From Tachypleus tridentatus (lineage: Eukaryota; Arthropoda; Merostomata; Xiphosura; Limulidae), in the NCBI RefSeq assembly GCF_004210375.1, contig NC_134829.1, positions 54,118,107 to 54,182,106 on the forward strand: a DNA stretch of 64,000 nucleotides, read 5' to 3'. Position numbers and translations under genes: made by a program. Positions 53,059 through 63,782 of this stretch are shown one piece after another. The notes under the pieces are model-generated. The model had not been told where the DNA came from and ran no database searches. It worked only from the letters and a program-made list of their open reading frames with translations. The stretch's first letter is position 1, and each line of letters starts with the position of its first letter.

Positions 53059-53407
53059 CTTTAGCATTTCCTCTTGGAGCTCTTCTTGGAGTTGGTTTAG
53101 TTTCTGTTTGGTTCTGAGGTTTCAATCCTTTCATGTCTTCTGGTCCCGTATTCGATAAATATTTACCTAAACTGGTTTTACTGATCGGTTTACCATTTAC
53201 TTGTCCCGCGAAAGGTGAAGGCTTATAACTAAGGCCATACACCTGCTGACTGCTTGCAGCACTTCCTGAAGAAGCTCCAACACTCAATGACCGACCATCA
53301 TTTGGTTTAGATACAAAACCAACATTTACTGAAACTGAACTGTCCCTTCCTTGAGATATAATATGTTCACGTTCCTTGTCGCCAGTAGATTTCACACTAT
53401 CAGTCAT
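53059..53407 (-). CDS. CCDC28: probable first coding exon of CCDC28
   Basis: A minus-strand frame of 117 codons starting MTDSVKSTGDKERE at 53407, with an in-frame stop 14 codons upstream supporting this start. It is rich in Ser, Gly, Lys and Pro (SVGASSGSAASSQQVYGLSY, GKPISKTSLGKYLS, KPTPRRAPRGNAKG) and looks disordered, as is the N-terminal part of vertebrate CCDC28. Two possible donors end in the phase needed by the exon at 42657: TTTAG|GTAAAT at 53167 (better sequence, 80 codons) and AAAG|GTTAAA at 53059 (weaker, 116 codons, just before the TAA). With these the protein would have about 208 or 244 residues, close to the 200 of human CCDC28B. It could instead be a separate small gene ending at the TAA of 53054-53056; I find no family for it. 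Confidence 0.5.
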
Positions 53408-53829
53408 TCTGCTTTCTTTATATTCAAATGAAATGCAACATCCTTTTCACGTTAGATTAAACTCCCAATTATTACTACGCGTACTTATGTAAGTTTGCGG
53501 CTCACAAAACTTACAGAAAGTTGTTAATAAATCGAGGTTCTCTCTGCCTCTTTATGAAATTACCAATTACACGATGAAAAATACGCGCAAGATGCCATTT
53601 TTATACCATGCACGGACAAAAATTATTCTTAGTTTGCTTAAACCGAGAAAAGTTCATATTGCAGTTTTTTTTTTCTGTTGAATTGGTATAAAAAACCGTT
53701 TATTTATTTTTATAGGCGTGCACCTAAATAGCAGTTTTAGTTTAATCGTGGTATAATTGATAAAATGTCCTATACGATATGACTTCAAATGCTACGCCTT
53801 TTACGAATAAAGTTTACTGTTATATTTAA
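53408..53829. other. 5' flank of CCDC28
   Basis: Should hold the promoter and 5' UTR of CCDC28 on the minus strand. No clear TATA box at a fixed distance is seen. The piggyBac element begins at 53830. Confidence 0.45.
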
Positions 53830-54774
53830 CCCTAGTACACACACTCAAAAAAATTACGTTGCCCACACTGGGGTTATTTTGACCCCCACCAAAAATATTT
53901 AAAAAAAATTATTTTCATGTAAGCAAAGTATAAATTTGGACAAAATATTTATTCTATACAATTTATGCATACACTCTGGGTAACTTTATGGTCATTGCAA
54001 GCAATTTTACTACATTTGATACACTTGGAAGAAGTTTTTTTCCTTGAATCACGTGCGCATATTTGACACCATTTCCTAACGTTCTCTTCAGCAACTTTTT
54101 GTCTTTTTGGAGGGATCACTTCATTTGTATCTTCTTCAGGCAGTAATTCATCAGTAAGCAACTTCAGAAATTCACGTCTTGCTCTTTTTTGGTACTTTGA
54201 TGCAAATTCTGGATGGCGCTGGCGATAGAGAAGGTAAGCATTGTATGCGGCAGCATCAAGAATGTTATAAAATAGTGCCATTGGCCACCTTCTGGTCTTT
54301 CGTTTTGTGGAAAAGAATCTAACTATTTGGTCTAGTGTATCGACTCCTCCTTTGGTGGAGTTATAGTATGATATTATTTCAGGTTTTCCTGATTCATCAT
54401 CGATTGAGGGCTCTCTATGCAACGTAGATAAGAATATTCTAGAATGCTCGAGAACATTTATAGAGTGTTCTAGAATGTTCTAGAACACAAAATTTCATAT
54501 CAATATATTATTTGATTGTTTACCAGAAATGTAATTGAGTTTTTTAAACGGGGGTCAAAAATGACCCCCAATGTGGAAAACGTGAATTTCGACATTAGAC
54601 AAGGGGTGTAATACCCCATTCGCATAAAATACATGTTAAACGTATTAGTATAGTATGTTATTAGTATAGATTAAATTAGGTACATTTTTAGGCCCGAAAG
54701 TCACACCTTTGATATTTCTATAACAACTTAAACACAAGTGGGCCCATTTTTGACCCCCACCGTGTGTATGAGGG
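53830..54774. mobile_element. piggyBac element, internally deleted
   Basis: Ends CCCTAGTACACACACTC (53830 onward) and, reversed, CCCTCATACACACG (54774 downward) form an inverted repeat, with TTAA at 53826-53829 and 54775-54778, the piggyBac signature. GACCCCC/GGGGGTC palindromes lie near both ends (53879, 54548-54570, 54750). The inside keeps only the last part of the transposase on the minus strand. It cannot move alone. It sits about 420 bases upstream of the predicted CCDC28 start. Confidence 0.93.
53949..54422 (-). pseudogene. piggyBac transposase, C-terminal 157 residues
   Basis: C-terminal part of a DDE_Tnp_1_7 (piggyBac) transposase, which pastes elements into TTAA. It has SYYNSTKGGVDTLDQIVRFF with the third catalytic Asp in GGVDTLDQ, then KTRRWPMALFYNILDAAAYN, then the Cys-rich tail CQICARDSRKKTSSKC, CIKCSKIACNDHKVTQSVC and CINC, a cross-brace zinc motif that binds element ends. 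The first two catalytic Asp and the N-terminal 400 or so residues are gone. Apart from that loss the frame has no stop. Confidence 0.92.
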
Positions 54775-54778
54775 TTAA

Positions 54779-54862
54779 GTGCAGGGAATTCATTCCCCTC
54801 AGTGGGCTCAGCAAATAGCCTGATGTGACTTTGCTATAAGTAAACAGAAATAAACCCCTTTC
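54779..54862 (+). mobile_element. SINE family 2 fragment
   Basis: ATTCCCCTCAGTGGGCTCAG, CAAATAGCCTGATGTGACTT and TGCTATAAGTAAAC match the second half of SINE 2. It starts right at the piggyBac border. The first half is not seen on the other side of the piggyBac element, so the relation of the two is unclear. Confidence 0.7.
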
Positions 54863-55108
54863 AAAAGGCTAATTTTAATATTTTGATATTAATTGAACTC
54901 AGTTTCTTTGGATCTATTTAAATAATAACAGATAAACACAAAGCTTAAAATCAAACTCTTTAACAATAAAGAAAATCCATTCATTTTACTGCAAAACATG
55001 GCAAAATACATGATAACTCTACTAGTGAAATGACAAGACATGAAATAAAAAACTTTAGCAATCAATGATTAAACGCGCTACATACATATTAAAATATATT
55101 ATAATAGT

Positions 55109-55382
55109 TTTTTCGTTTTCTTAACTTCGCGCAAAACTACACGAGAGTATCTGCGCTAACCGACCCTAGTTTATCAGTGTAAGACTAGAGGGAAGGCAAC
55201 TTGTCATCACCACCCAACGCCAACTATTGGGCTACTCTTTTACCAATGAATAGTAGGACTAACCGTAATATTATAAAGCCCCCACGGCTGAAAGGACGAG
55301 CATTTTTGGTGTGACGGGTATTCGAACCCGCGACCCTCAAAATACGAGTTAAGCGCCTCATCCACCTGGCCATGTCGAACCA
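55109..55382 (-). mobile_element. SINE family 1, full copy with target duplication
   Basis: Reverse complement of a full SINE 1: tail CTTCGCGCAAAACTACACGA, body GGGCTACTCTTTTACCAATG, head TATTCGAACCCGCGACCC and CACCTGGCCATGTCG. An 11-bp direct repeat ATTATAATAGT flanks it (55098-55108, 55383-55393). Confidence 0.93.
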
Positions 55383-55393
55383 ATTATAATAGT

Positions 55394-57720
55394 ATTTTAG
55401 CAATCAAACATAAATATTGCCTTGTAGTAAAAAGACATAATAAAAGTAAATTAAATAATATAAAACTGGTACACCAAGAGACTGTTAGAAAAGTAAACAT
55501 GAAATTATAGTGAATAAACACAATTGCAAAATATATAAAACACACTGAAAAAAGGCCGATTTAATAAAACAAAATCATACATTGCAATTGTAAGCATTTT
55601 AACATTAATTCGAACAACAAACAATAAAACATTTTCAAAACCAACTTAAAATACAAAACAAACACCCTTTAACAATGAAATAAATTAATCACAGACCTCA
55701 TATCTCAGTCAAATCAGCATACCCTGAAAAGCAACAGTTGCAAAAGACTGTCTGCAATAGTGACATGGAAACGTTTCGAGCCCACCAAGGCTTTTCGTGT
55801 ATTTGCCAACTTAACATATAACCAACCAAGATAGCTCTGCCTATTCACTGGAAACTAACTTATATGTGCTGAAACAACTGGAGATATCAGATGGTAGGAC
55901 TCTGATTCAATGAGAGACGCAGCTTGAGTAAAGCATTCAATGCTGTGAGTCTCCATAACAACAACAGTTGTCAACTTTCTCCTCTCTTTTTGTATCTTAG
56001 ATGGCCATATCAAACCTCACTGTTACAGAGACTGTTTTTGTAAGAATATATATCTCTCTCATTACCACAAATGGTACTACATAATCTTGCTTGTTAGTAA
56101 TTAAGTCAACTTATAAATGAGGATATCCTTGTGATATCGCTTTTTTTGCTTCCAGTCCTGAACCATTAAAGCTCAAGACCAGGCATTCCATAACCTGTTC
56201 TTGAGACTATTGGCTCTAGGCAACGATTTGCCTGAAATGCTTTAAGAACAGCTCGAGATCTTCTTTAGCCACCACTTATGCATTCCGAAGATATATGTTT
56301 TGATTGCACTGCAGATCCCCTGTATAGGTGTAACTCTTTCTATCACAGATTTATAGTTTGCTCTGTCTGTGTGACATGGAATAAACTAGTGTCAGAAGCT
56401 CCACACTTTGCCAAGTGAAAACCTTCTGACTATTGAGTTCCAAAATGACAAGCTGTAGACATAGTTCGGTCTTCCTTAATCCTGAAATGAAGAGTCACCC
56501 CAAATCCTAAATTTGTTTTAGTAACTCTTCTCCTATCATGAAAAGGTTTCTGTTGCACCCAAATCCCATCCTTTGTCCATGAATGCGAGCTCTCTCACCT
56601 GTTGACATTACAGCTTCTACTGGTGACTGAACTCCACCAATACCATTTTACTTCTAGCCCTCGATTTGGTGCCTGTCTTTATAAATAAAGCTACTTTCTG
56701 TCAACCAAGCACCCACTGACAAGATATCTCTTGTTGTTGGCTATCGTACCTCAATGATACCTCCTAACTGTTTATTCATAAGGATTCCTCGCTTTCTACA
56801 CAAGTTCCCCACTGCTCCACCGATCACCACAACCTTTGGTAAGTGCCTGAACAATTTATACCTGCCAGAAAAATAGCTTTTGTTGGTGGATGTCTTCCAC
56901 CAACAATATCTTGCATTTATTTCTTGGTTTGCCATGGCACATCTTTTAGTGACAAGGCTCCTCACTGTTCTACAAACTGCCACCTTCTTTGCTAAGTGTA
57001 TGCTATATGCCATCTCACCTACTGGCAAAACAACTCATGCTGGTTAAGCTCAACCACCAATGATGCCTTGTTTTTCTTCAAGCCTTTCTCAATTGTTGTA
57101 TCGATACGGTGTTGCATGGCCTAGCTCGTCCAAGCTCAAATTGGGTAGTCCTTATAAGAATCCTAAGGTTTTTGCTTGCAAGAAAGATAGAGCTTCATCT
57201 CTCAGTGAATGTTATCTGGAACAATCATTCCCTTTCTTGATTCATGGTTACAGGGTGATGGCCATCAAGGATCTCTGTAGCATCAACAAAAGTTTGTAAT
57301 CCAGAATGTTTTCCATAGGCCTTGCTGCTCTTTCTTTAGGCTATTCTTTCTTGGTTCTCAATTTTTCCTTCAGCTTCTATACCCTCTGACTTGTGGAAAG
57401 CATCATTTCTACTCACTGTAACATGAAAGAGTTTGTTACACATTCATTCATAAAGAACAACCACAATAATATTCTCTATAGTTACCACACCAAATGTTTC
57501 CCTTCATAATTACTCTGTGATATTTTCCAGTGTACAGATTTTCAGTAGAGTAAACAATTGCACAACATTGGTTGATGTTTCTATGATTTTTAATTGAGTT
57601 AATCTCAGAGAAAAAAGTCCAAACAAAACAACGGTATTAATTAATAACAAACACAATACACACAAAATAAGAGCAATTATTCGTAAAAGGTTGGTAAAAC
57701 TGGTAAAATATAATAAGTGT
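55394..57720. other. gene-free region with an unexplained pyrimidine-rich tract
   Basis: 55700-57450 is richer in C and T on the plus strand than its surroundings and has weak internal repetition: variants of CTACTGG/CTACTGACAAAACAGCT-like and CTTCCACCAACAATA phrases recur every 130-190 bases (56595, 56715, 56860, 57020). No protein family, RNA or named transposon is recognised on either strand. It may be an old decayed tandem repeat or element. Confidence 0.35.
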
Positions 57721-58381
57721 GAAACGGTTTCTTTATTGGTTTTCTCTCGTCAGTTCAGTGCGTCTTCCACGTAAGCTGTTAAAAAAAACAAGAAATGACA
57801 AAAGTAAAACCTGCAATATTAAATTAAAACAGTTAGCTCTTAAAATCCAACAACCTCACACATTCTGAATAATCTAATATTCTAAAAAATATGTAACTAA
57901 AAGATTTACTTAAGACGAGAGAGTCTGGCTTTAAAAGAATAAAATACAGAAACATAAACAAAGCTAAGTTGCTCACTGCATGCAATTCACCCAGTTTTAA
58001 TCATCATACTTGTACACTATGATGTGGAACAATGCATCACTACATGATTCACTGACATAAAATACAGCTATATGTTTCAAAACACCATCAGTGAAATTAC
58101 AGCTATCTTTCCAGAAAGAAAATACACTTATCAGTCAATTGATTAATCTGGTCCTCTGTACAGCTCAAGTAAGGAAAAGACATATTATTTACTTGAGCGA
58201 TTCTCTGTATTTACATTTCGCAAGTGTTATATGCTGGTTAGGAGGGTTAACAAATACATAGTACTATCCTGCACTACAACTTTCCTATAACCTGAGATTG
58301 ACTGAGGATATCTATATACATGAAACAGAATACACTAAAAATTATAGAAGTAAACAATGTTTATGACAAGCAAAAGTTACT
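57721..58381. other. gene-free DNA
   Basis: No recognised feature. Confidence 0.4.
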
Positions 58382-58612
58382 GGCCCGGCAAGTCCAGGTG
58401 GTTGAGGCACTCGACTCGTAATCTGATCGCGGGTTCGAATCCCCGTCGCACCAAAATGCTTGCTATTTCAGCTCTGGAGGCATTATAATGTGCGGTCAAT
58501 CCCACTATTCGTTGGTAATAGATAGCCTGTGGGTGATGATGATACCCATGGTGGGCAGATCACAGATAGCCAATTGTATAGCTTTGTGCTTAATTCCAAA
58601 CAAACCAAAGAC
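58382..58612 (+). mobile_element. chimeric SINE: family 1 head, family 3 tail
   Basis: Head and first body part are SINE 1 (GGCCCGGCAAGTCCAGGTGG, GGGTTCGAATCCCC, CAATCCCACTATTCGTTGGT). From about 58547 the sequence switches to SINE 3 (ATACCCATGGTGGGCAGATC, ACAGATAGCCAATTGTATAG, CTTTGTGCTTAATTCCAAAC). The SINE 1 tail (CTTTGCGCGAAATTC) is absent. Confidence 0.75.
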
Positions 58613-58632
58613 TTATAAAGCTAAAAGATCTG

Positions 58633-58690
58633 ATTTCGGTACCCCCAACATGTAGACCACAGATAGCTCATTCTGTAATTTTGTACCGCC
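58633..58690 (+). mobile_element. SINE family 3 fragment
   Basis: GACCACAGATAGCTCATTCT and a following TTTTGT match the tail of SINE 3; the head is missing. Confidence 0.45.
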
Positions 58691-58865
58691 CATAGGAAAC
58701 GGGAACAAGATGAGGATTCTGGACATTCAGGCAACTCTGAATTTGTAATAATCTCGAATATATATTATGTGTTTTTTAACTATCCACTGTGTGGAGAAAA
58801 ATGGAATATTTTCTTCAAACTTCTGTAAATTTCCTGAATGGAGTTTCGTTCATTTAATTTTTATC

Positions 58866-58978
58866 CCCTCCCCCATCGCAGAGCGGTTTTGTAGGGTCAG
58901 ACAGCTAGAAATACTCGTGGTGGACAGAGCATAGATATCCCATTGTGTGCCTTTGTGCTTAATTCCAATCAACGAATC
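58866..58978 (+). mobile_element. SINE family 3 copy
   Basis: ACTCGTGGTGGACAGAGCAT, AGATATCCCATTGTGTGCCT and TTGTGCTTAATTCCAAT match 60540-60655 and the tail of the chimera at 58382-58612. The head is decayed. Confidence 0.6.
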
Positions 58979-59010
58979 AATAGTTTTTATTCAGTCTTAG
59001 AACTGCAGAA

Positions 59011-59290
59011 TACTGTTTGTTTGTTGTTGTTTCATTTGGCGCAAAGCTACACGAGAGCTATTTGTGCTAGGCTTCCCCAATTTAGCAGTGCAAGACTAAA
59101 GGGAAAGCAGCTAGTCATCATCACTTACCACCGACTCTTGGGCTACTATTTTACCAAAGAATAGTAGAATTGACCGTCACGTTATGACGCCCCCCACGGC
59201 TTAAAAGGCGAGCATGTTTGTCGGGATGGGGATTCAAACCCGTGACTGTCAGATTACGAGTCGAGTACCTTAACCATCGGGCCGCTCGTT
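59011..59290 (-). mobile_element. SINE family 1 copy
   Basis: Reverse complement of SINE 1: tail TTTGGCGCAAAGCTACACGA, body CTCTTGGGCTACTATTTTAC, head GATTCAAACCCGTGACTGTC and TTAACCATCGGGC. The end of its head is part of the 85-bp tandem repeat that follows. Confidence 0.92.
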
Positions 59291-59500
59291 TGGTCACAAC
59301 TATTTATACATCTATCACGTAAGCTTTCTGCCATCAGATTATGAGTCGAATGCCTTAACCATCGGACTGCTCATTTGGTCACAACTATTTATACATCTAT
59401 CAATTAGGCTTTCTGCCGTCAAATTACGAGTCGAGTGCCTTAACCATCGGACTGCTCGTATGGTCACAACTATTTATACATCTATCAATTAGGCTTTCTA
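59248..59500. repeat. 85-bp tandem repeat grown from a SINE head
   Basis: Three units (59248-59332, 59333-59417, 59418-59500). Each begins with the SINE anticodon-side head (CAGATTACGAGTCGAGTACC, TTAACCATCGG) and continues with flank (GGTCACAACTATTTATACAT, CTATCA.. GCTTTCTG). The unit joins SINE and target DNA, so it arose after the SINE inserted. Confidence 0.9.
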
Positions 59501-60274
59501 GAAATTTCCATTGCATCGACATCAATAGATTGCAAACACAACATTAGATCGCCTCTACATCAATGAATTACAAATCACAAAATCTTAAATGATAAATAAA
59601 TTTATAATACTACCTACAACAAGCAATTTTTTTATATCTGCGAAATACAATTAGATAATATTTTGATGTATAAAACTATGAATAGATCAGATAGAGTTTA
59701 ATTGATGTTGAAATGATTAACTGTTCAGTTTAATTTTAATTACTAGAAACTAACTTTAAGAAAATAAAGTTTGGAGCCAGCTTGGAATGTGCAGTAAAAT
59801 AAACTTTATCATAATGTACAACGTTTTTTTGTAGTGGCCAACTACGAGGCCTTTTTTGTAATTCTACTTCAGTCAACTATTTGTTAGAGGGACTTATCTA
59901 AAATTAATCTTGTCAAAAAATACCGTAGAACCAAGCTACATCCAGAGAATGCTCGTTTGTTGATTGTAAAACTTTCAAAAGCTTGGAACATTTACGATTC
60001 CATTCACGCAAACACGCAATTAATTGTTACACGCGTGAACCTCTATATTTTTGTTGCATAGTATGGCTTTCTAAAGGTACAACAGACACTCACCAATCAC
60101 CTTAGAAAGTCACTGTCTAAAGCTTTTGTATTATGGGTAATTACAAACTGTTTTACTTTGCTATAATAATTCTAATGTAAATAATGTTGAAATATAATAT
60201 ATAATATTCTGATATTAGTAGTAATGAATGTCTGTAATTTTATCTTTGAAAAATTACTTTTGTATTCTTAGTGC
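59501..60274. other. gene-free DNA
   Basis: AT-rich, with no recognised feature. Confidence 0.4.
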
Positions 60275-60362
60275 AAAGCTATACAACAGTCTGTCTAGAC
60301 AAAAACTGTACATCCCGGGGACTCGAACCCCTTGATTCTAGCGTTGTAAGCAATGGTTTATT
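60275..60362 (-). mobile_element. SINE family 2 fragment
   Basis: On the plus strand: GTGCAAAGCTATACAACAGT, then GGGGACTCGAACCCCTTGAT and TCTAGCGTTGTAAGCAATGG, the reverse complement of a SINE 2-like tRNA head with the B box. The tail is shortened. Confidence 0.65.
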
Positions 60363-60539
60363 GAGATAGGGACTAGTTGGGGCTCAGCCCCAGGGCGTAC
60401 GGTCTTAATGGGGACAATTGATAATGTTATTCTTTGTAAAATTAAAAGAGATGTAGGGCCCACAAAAATTGTTAGCCCCTGGGTCCACACAACCTTAACT
60501 TCACCACTAGTTTAAGTTCGTAATCTCTTCACTGACCCT

Positions 60540-60655
60540 TCTCCCTAGTAGCACAGTGGACTTACAACACTAAAACTGGGTTTCGATACGGTGGTGAACT
60601 AAGCACAGATGGCTCATTGTGTATTTGCGCTTAACTACAAACAAAGAAACAAATT
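60540..60655 (+). mobile_element. SINE family 3 copy
   Basis: CCCTAGTAGCACAGTGGACT, TGGGTTTCGATACGGTGGTG and GGCTCATTGTGTATTTGCGC followed by an A/C-rich end (CAAACAAAGAAAC). It is the most complete SINE 3 copy in the window. Confidence 0.75.
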
Positions 60656-61242
60656 CACTGACCCACCGTAGAATTCTTTGAACTGAATGTATACAATATA
60701 TACACGAGTATATAAATTATTCGTACGTAAAGATGGACTCCTTGTTCCCTTTCATTAGAGATAAATTTTCTCAAATTTACTGTTGTTGAAAAAAAGAAAA
60801 GGGGGGGGGAGGTTTTCAGTGCACAAGTTACACAGTTGTGTTACTAAAACATTTCTTTTAGAGAAGATGAAAGAACAGGGCCCGTTTAAAAACGTGAATT
60901 GAAATTATGCGAGTTGGAATGAAGGAAGAGGGCAAGCCAAATGTTTCTCCAAAGTCGAAAGAGTTCCATTCGAAGTGACTTTGTATGCAACAATAAATAT
61001 ATTTCATGATTATTGAGAAAAAAAACGAAATTATTTTAATAATTATCGCTTTTTAATGTAAAAATTAATGTTATAGTTTTTACTCGAAGTGTTCTTTACA
61101 AATTTCGTTACAATGTATATGGTTACGTTCTAATTCGTAACTTCTACATCTCTAAATCATCTATGAATTACAATTTACAGTGAATTATGTATTTAAGAGC
61201 TTTTCACATCCTTTTATTCTGTAAGAGGCGCTCTTAGTCAAC
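60656..61242. other. 5' flank of MECR
   Basis: Probable promoter and 5' UTR of MECR. No TATA box at a convincing spacing; a G-run at 60804-60812 and AT-rich DNA are all that is seen. Confidence 0.45.
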
Positions 61243-61587
61243 ATGGCAACCTTCATTTCGAGATGTGGTATAAGTCAATTAGATAACCAGCTCTCTAAAA
61301 TTAGATTTACTTTTTTGTCTAAAAGTAACTCATCAAAGAGTTATCGTATACACACTAGACTTAATAGTTATGCCCTTCAATATAACCAACATGGTGATCC
61401 CATCAAAGTGCTGCAAAAAATAGAAATCCCAACTCCAAAAGACGGGCTCAAATCAACAGAAGTCGAGTACAAAATGCTGGCTGCACCTGTTAACCCTGCA
61501 GACATCAATATGATTCAGGGTACTTATCCCGTTAAACCGCCTTTACCTGCTATTGGTGGTAATGAAGGAGTCGCCCAGATTCTTAAG
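61243..61587 (+). CDS. MECR: MECR, mitochondrial enoyl-CoA reductase, first coding exon
   Basis: First exon of the NADPH-dependent trans-2-enoyl-thioester reductase that finishes each cycle of mitochondrial type II fatty-acid synthesis and so supplies octanoate for lipoate. The start at 61243 has an in-frame TAA 21 bases upstream. Residues 1-40 are rich in Ser, Arg and Lys without acidic residues (SKIRFTFLSKSNSSKSYR), as a mitochondrial targeting peptide should be. The core begins ALQYNQHGDPIKVL and continues with KMLAAPVNPADINMIQGTYP and LPAIGGNEGVAQILK, matching human MECR (KMLAAPINPSDINMIQGNY, PAVGGNEGVAQVV). The exon ends in phase 0 with AAG|GTTTGT. The next exon, expected to start VGSNVxxLKPGDWVIP, is not in the remaining 2.4 kb, so intron 1 runs beyond the window. 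Confidence 0.95.
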
Positions 61588-61826
61588 GTTTGTTATGGGT
61601 TGATATTATGTGTTTCATATAGCCTAAATATTTTTTAAAACTGTAAGTTGTAACCAACTTGTGTATAGTTTTTATAGCTAATTCTGTGAGAGCTAGTTAC
61701 TATATTAAAATGTTTCATCGGGTGGGTATAATAACTGATGTGTATATCTGTGGGGGTTGAGTAAATAGCTGTGTTAAATTCCTGTAAAATTTTCGAATAT
61801 AAAAAAATTCGTGTGGTGAGAGCTAA
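61588..61826. other. MECR intron 1, left part
   Basis: Intronic DNA; nothing recognised. Confidence 0.5.
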
Positions 61827-62312
61827 TTATAATACCAGTATTATCATTCCACTTGGTGTTCTGTTCTTGTAAAGCATCTGTTATAATACCAGTATTATCA
61901 TTCCACTTGGTGTTCTGTTCTTGTAAAGCATCTGTTATAATACCAGTATTATCATTCCACTTGGTGTTCTGTTCTTGTAAAGCATCTGTTATAATACCAG
62001 TATTATCATTCCACTTGGTGTTCTGTTCTTGTAAAGCATCTGTTATAATACCAGTATTATCATTCCACTTGGTGTTCTGTTCTTGTAAAGCATCTGTTAT
62101 AATACCAGTATTATCATTCCACTTGGTGTTCTGTTCTTGTAAAGCATCTGTTATAATACCAGTATTATCATTCCACTTGGTGTTCTGTTCTTGTAAAGCA
62201 TCTGTTATAATACCAGTATTATCATTCCACTTGGTGTTCTGTTCTTGTAAAGCATCTGTTATAATACCAGTATTATCATTCCACTTGGTGTTCTGTTCTT
62301 GTAAAGCATCTG
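61827..62312. repeat. 54-bp minisatellite, nine perfect units
   Basis: Nine identical units start with TTATAATACCAGTATTATCA at 61827, 61881, 61935, 61989, 62043, 62097, 62151, 62205 and 62259 and end AGCATCTG. Because 54 is a multiple of three, a 185-codon frame stays open (repeats of CSCKASVIIPVLSF), but it has no start, splice or family support. Perfect identity means very recent growth, or gene-conversion-like homogenising, or an assembly artefact. Confidence 0.97.
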
Positions 62313-62504
62313 TTCAGAAGTCATTTTCATATGTAAATCATCTTTATAAAATTGATCTGATTTCAAGTGAGAAAAATGCATTTCTTAGATTATCCTGTAA
62401 CTGTTTTTAAAAACTGGATACTTACATAAGAGATTATCACAGCTAGGTTACATTTTTTTAAAACTAAAATATAGAAAGATGGAAAAAGATCATTTGTCAC
62501 TCAC
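62313..62504. other. MECR intron 1
   Basis: Intronic DNA; nothing recognised. Confidence 0.4.
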
Positions 62505-62632
62505 CATATAAACCAATCACAACATTCAAAAAGTAAAGAAATGCAAAACCAGTTGGTCCTCTGGGGTCACCCTCTCTCTTCCAAAACAAATGGCCAAAGT
62601 ATGAAATCCAGTTGTGCCCCTTCACATCCTGT
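62505..62632 (-). CDS. possible exon of an unidentified gene, antisense in MECR intron 1
   Basis: A minus-strand frame bounded by an acceptor AATATTTATTTTAG and a strong donor ATG|GTGAGT. The 128 bases read QDVKGHNWISYFGHLFWKRE, then GDPRGPTGFAFLYFLNVVIG and LY, with one base of a codon at each end. The C-terminal part is hydrophobic and could be a membrane segment. GC content is higher than in the surrounding intron. I do not recognise the protein, and no partner exons are seen nearby. Possible explanations are a nested gene, an exon of a neighbour overlapping MECR, or chance. Confidence 0.4.
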
Positions 62633-63782
62633 CTAAAATAAATATTTAAATTAGTTGAAACTGACAAAACAAAACAAATCATCAGCAAACCACTACTGTA
62701 TAAGTAACTAAATTAGTGTTTTGTTAAAAAACAAACAGTTTTAGTGATTTACAAAATATTTTTTAAGTTTTGGGTTAAAAAAAATGTGATGAAACATGCA
62801 ACAATTACTAACTTTCTACAATTAACAGTGTATAATATATTTCATAAATTTTGCTGTTCTGTTTGTATTTGCCTTTACCAACATAATAATCTTTATTATG
62901 TGATATGGTGTTATGTATTCTCAAAAATAGTGTACTTTTTTTTTACCTACAAATATCTCATAAAATAATTATTATATATATTGTTCAATATTTTCAGTGT
63001 ATACTTTATATTTTGAACAATTGTCTGTTTTATTATGTTTGAATAAACATTTCTTTTAAAGAAAAATCCAAGGTTTTTGTATTAATAAATCAGAAATTGA
63101 CTTCACATCATTCGTGTCAGTTTAGTATTGAGACTGAAATTATACCTTACAATTATGTCATGTTTTGAAAAGTAAAATCATGTTGAAATTTTATATAAAT
63201 TAATTTCATTTAATTTTTTATTGATTGACTGCCTTTTTAATTTTATCTAAGATCAGTAATTGTACAAAAGTAATTTAAATGTAAGTGATAAATTTTCTTT
63301 ACTAAAACCTTAGAATCCAAAAAGCATACATCAGTGGTCTTGCTAAACTGGATAAACAACCAATGTAAATCTTGTAATAGAAAAAAAATGTTTATTGTGT
63401 TTTTGTATTGGATAACAGAACACCATACTGTTACTTGCTAATTGAGGAATGGACTTTTATATTTATTACATTTTTTACAATTCACCCAAACCTAAATTGG
63501 TTTCACTCAATGAATTTTTCCATCTACAGGTTAAAATACCTTGTTTTATTTTGTTTTACAATTCATTGTACAAGTAGTGATTTTAAATCATGTACAATAG
63601 TTACGTGTTGAATTGTAGAGGAATTTAAATCTGTAGACCCCTAAGTAAAATGGGATAAAATCAGTAATTTGTTTTTATTGTAACTTCAGATTATGAGACT
63701 TGGAGGATCTTTGCTGACATCTGTTTCTCAAAAATGTATCAGTATTGAATTTTAAATGAATATTGAACTTTCTAGAAATTAA
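62633..63782. other. MECR intron 1, right part
   Basis: AT-rich intronic DNA without recognised features. Confidence 0.45.

Noticed and set aside
61853-62410. 185-codon frame with nine identical 18-residue repeats
   Set aside because: Perfect 54-bp minisatellite inside an intron; no coding signal beyond the period.
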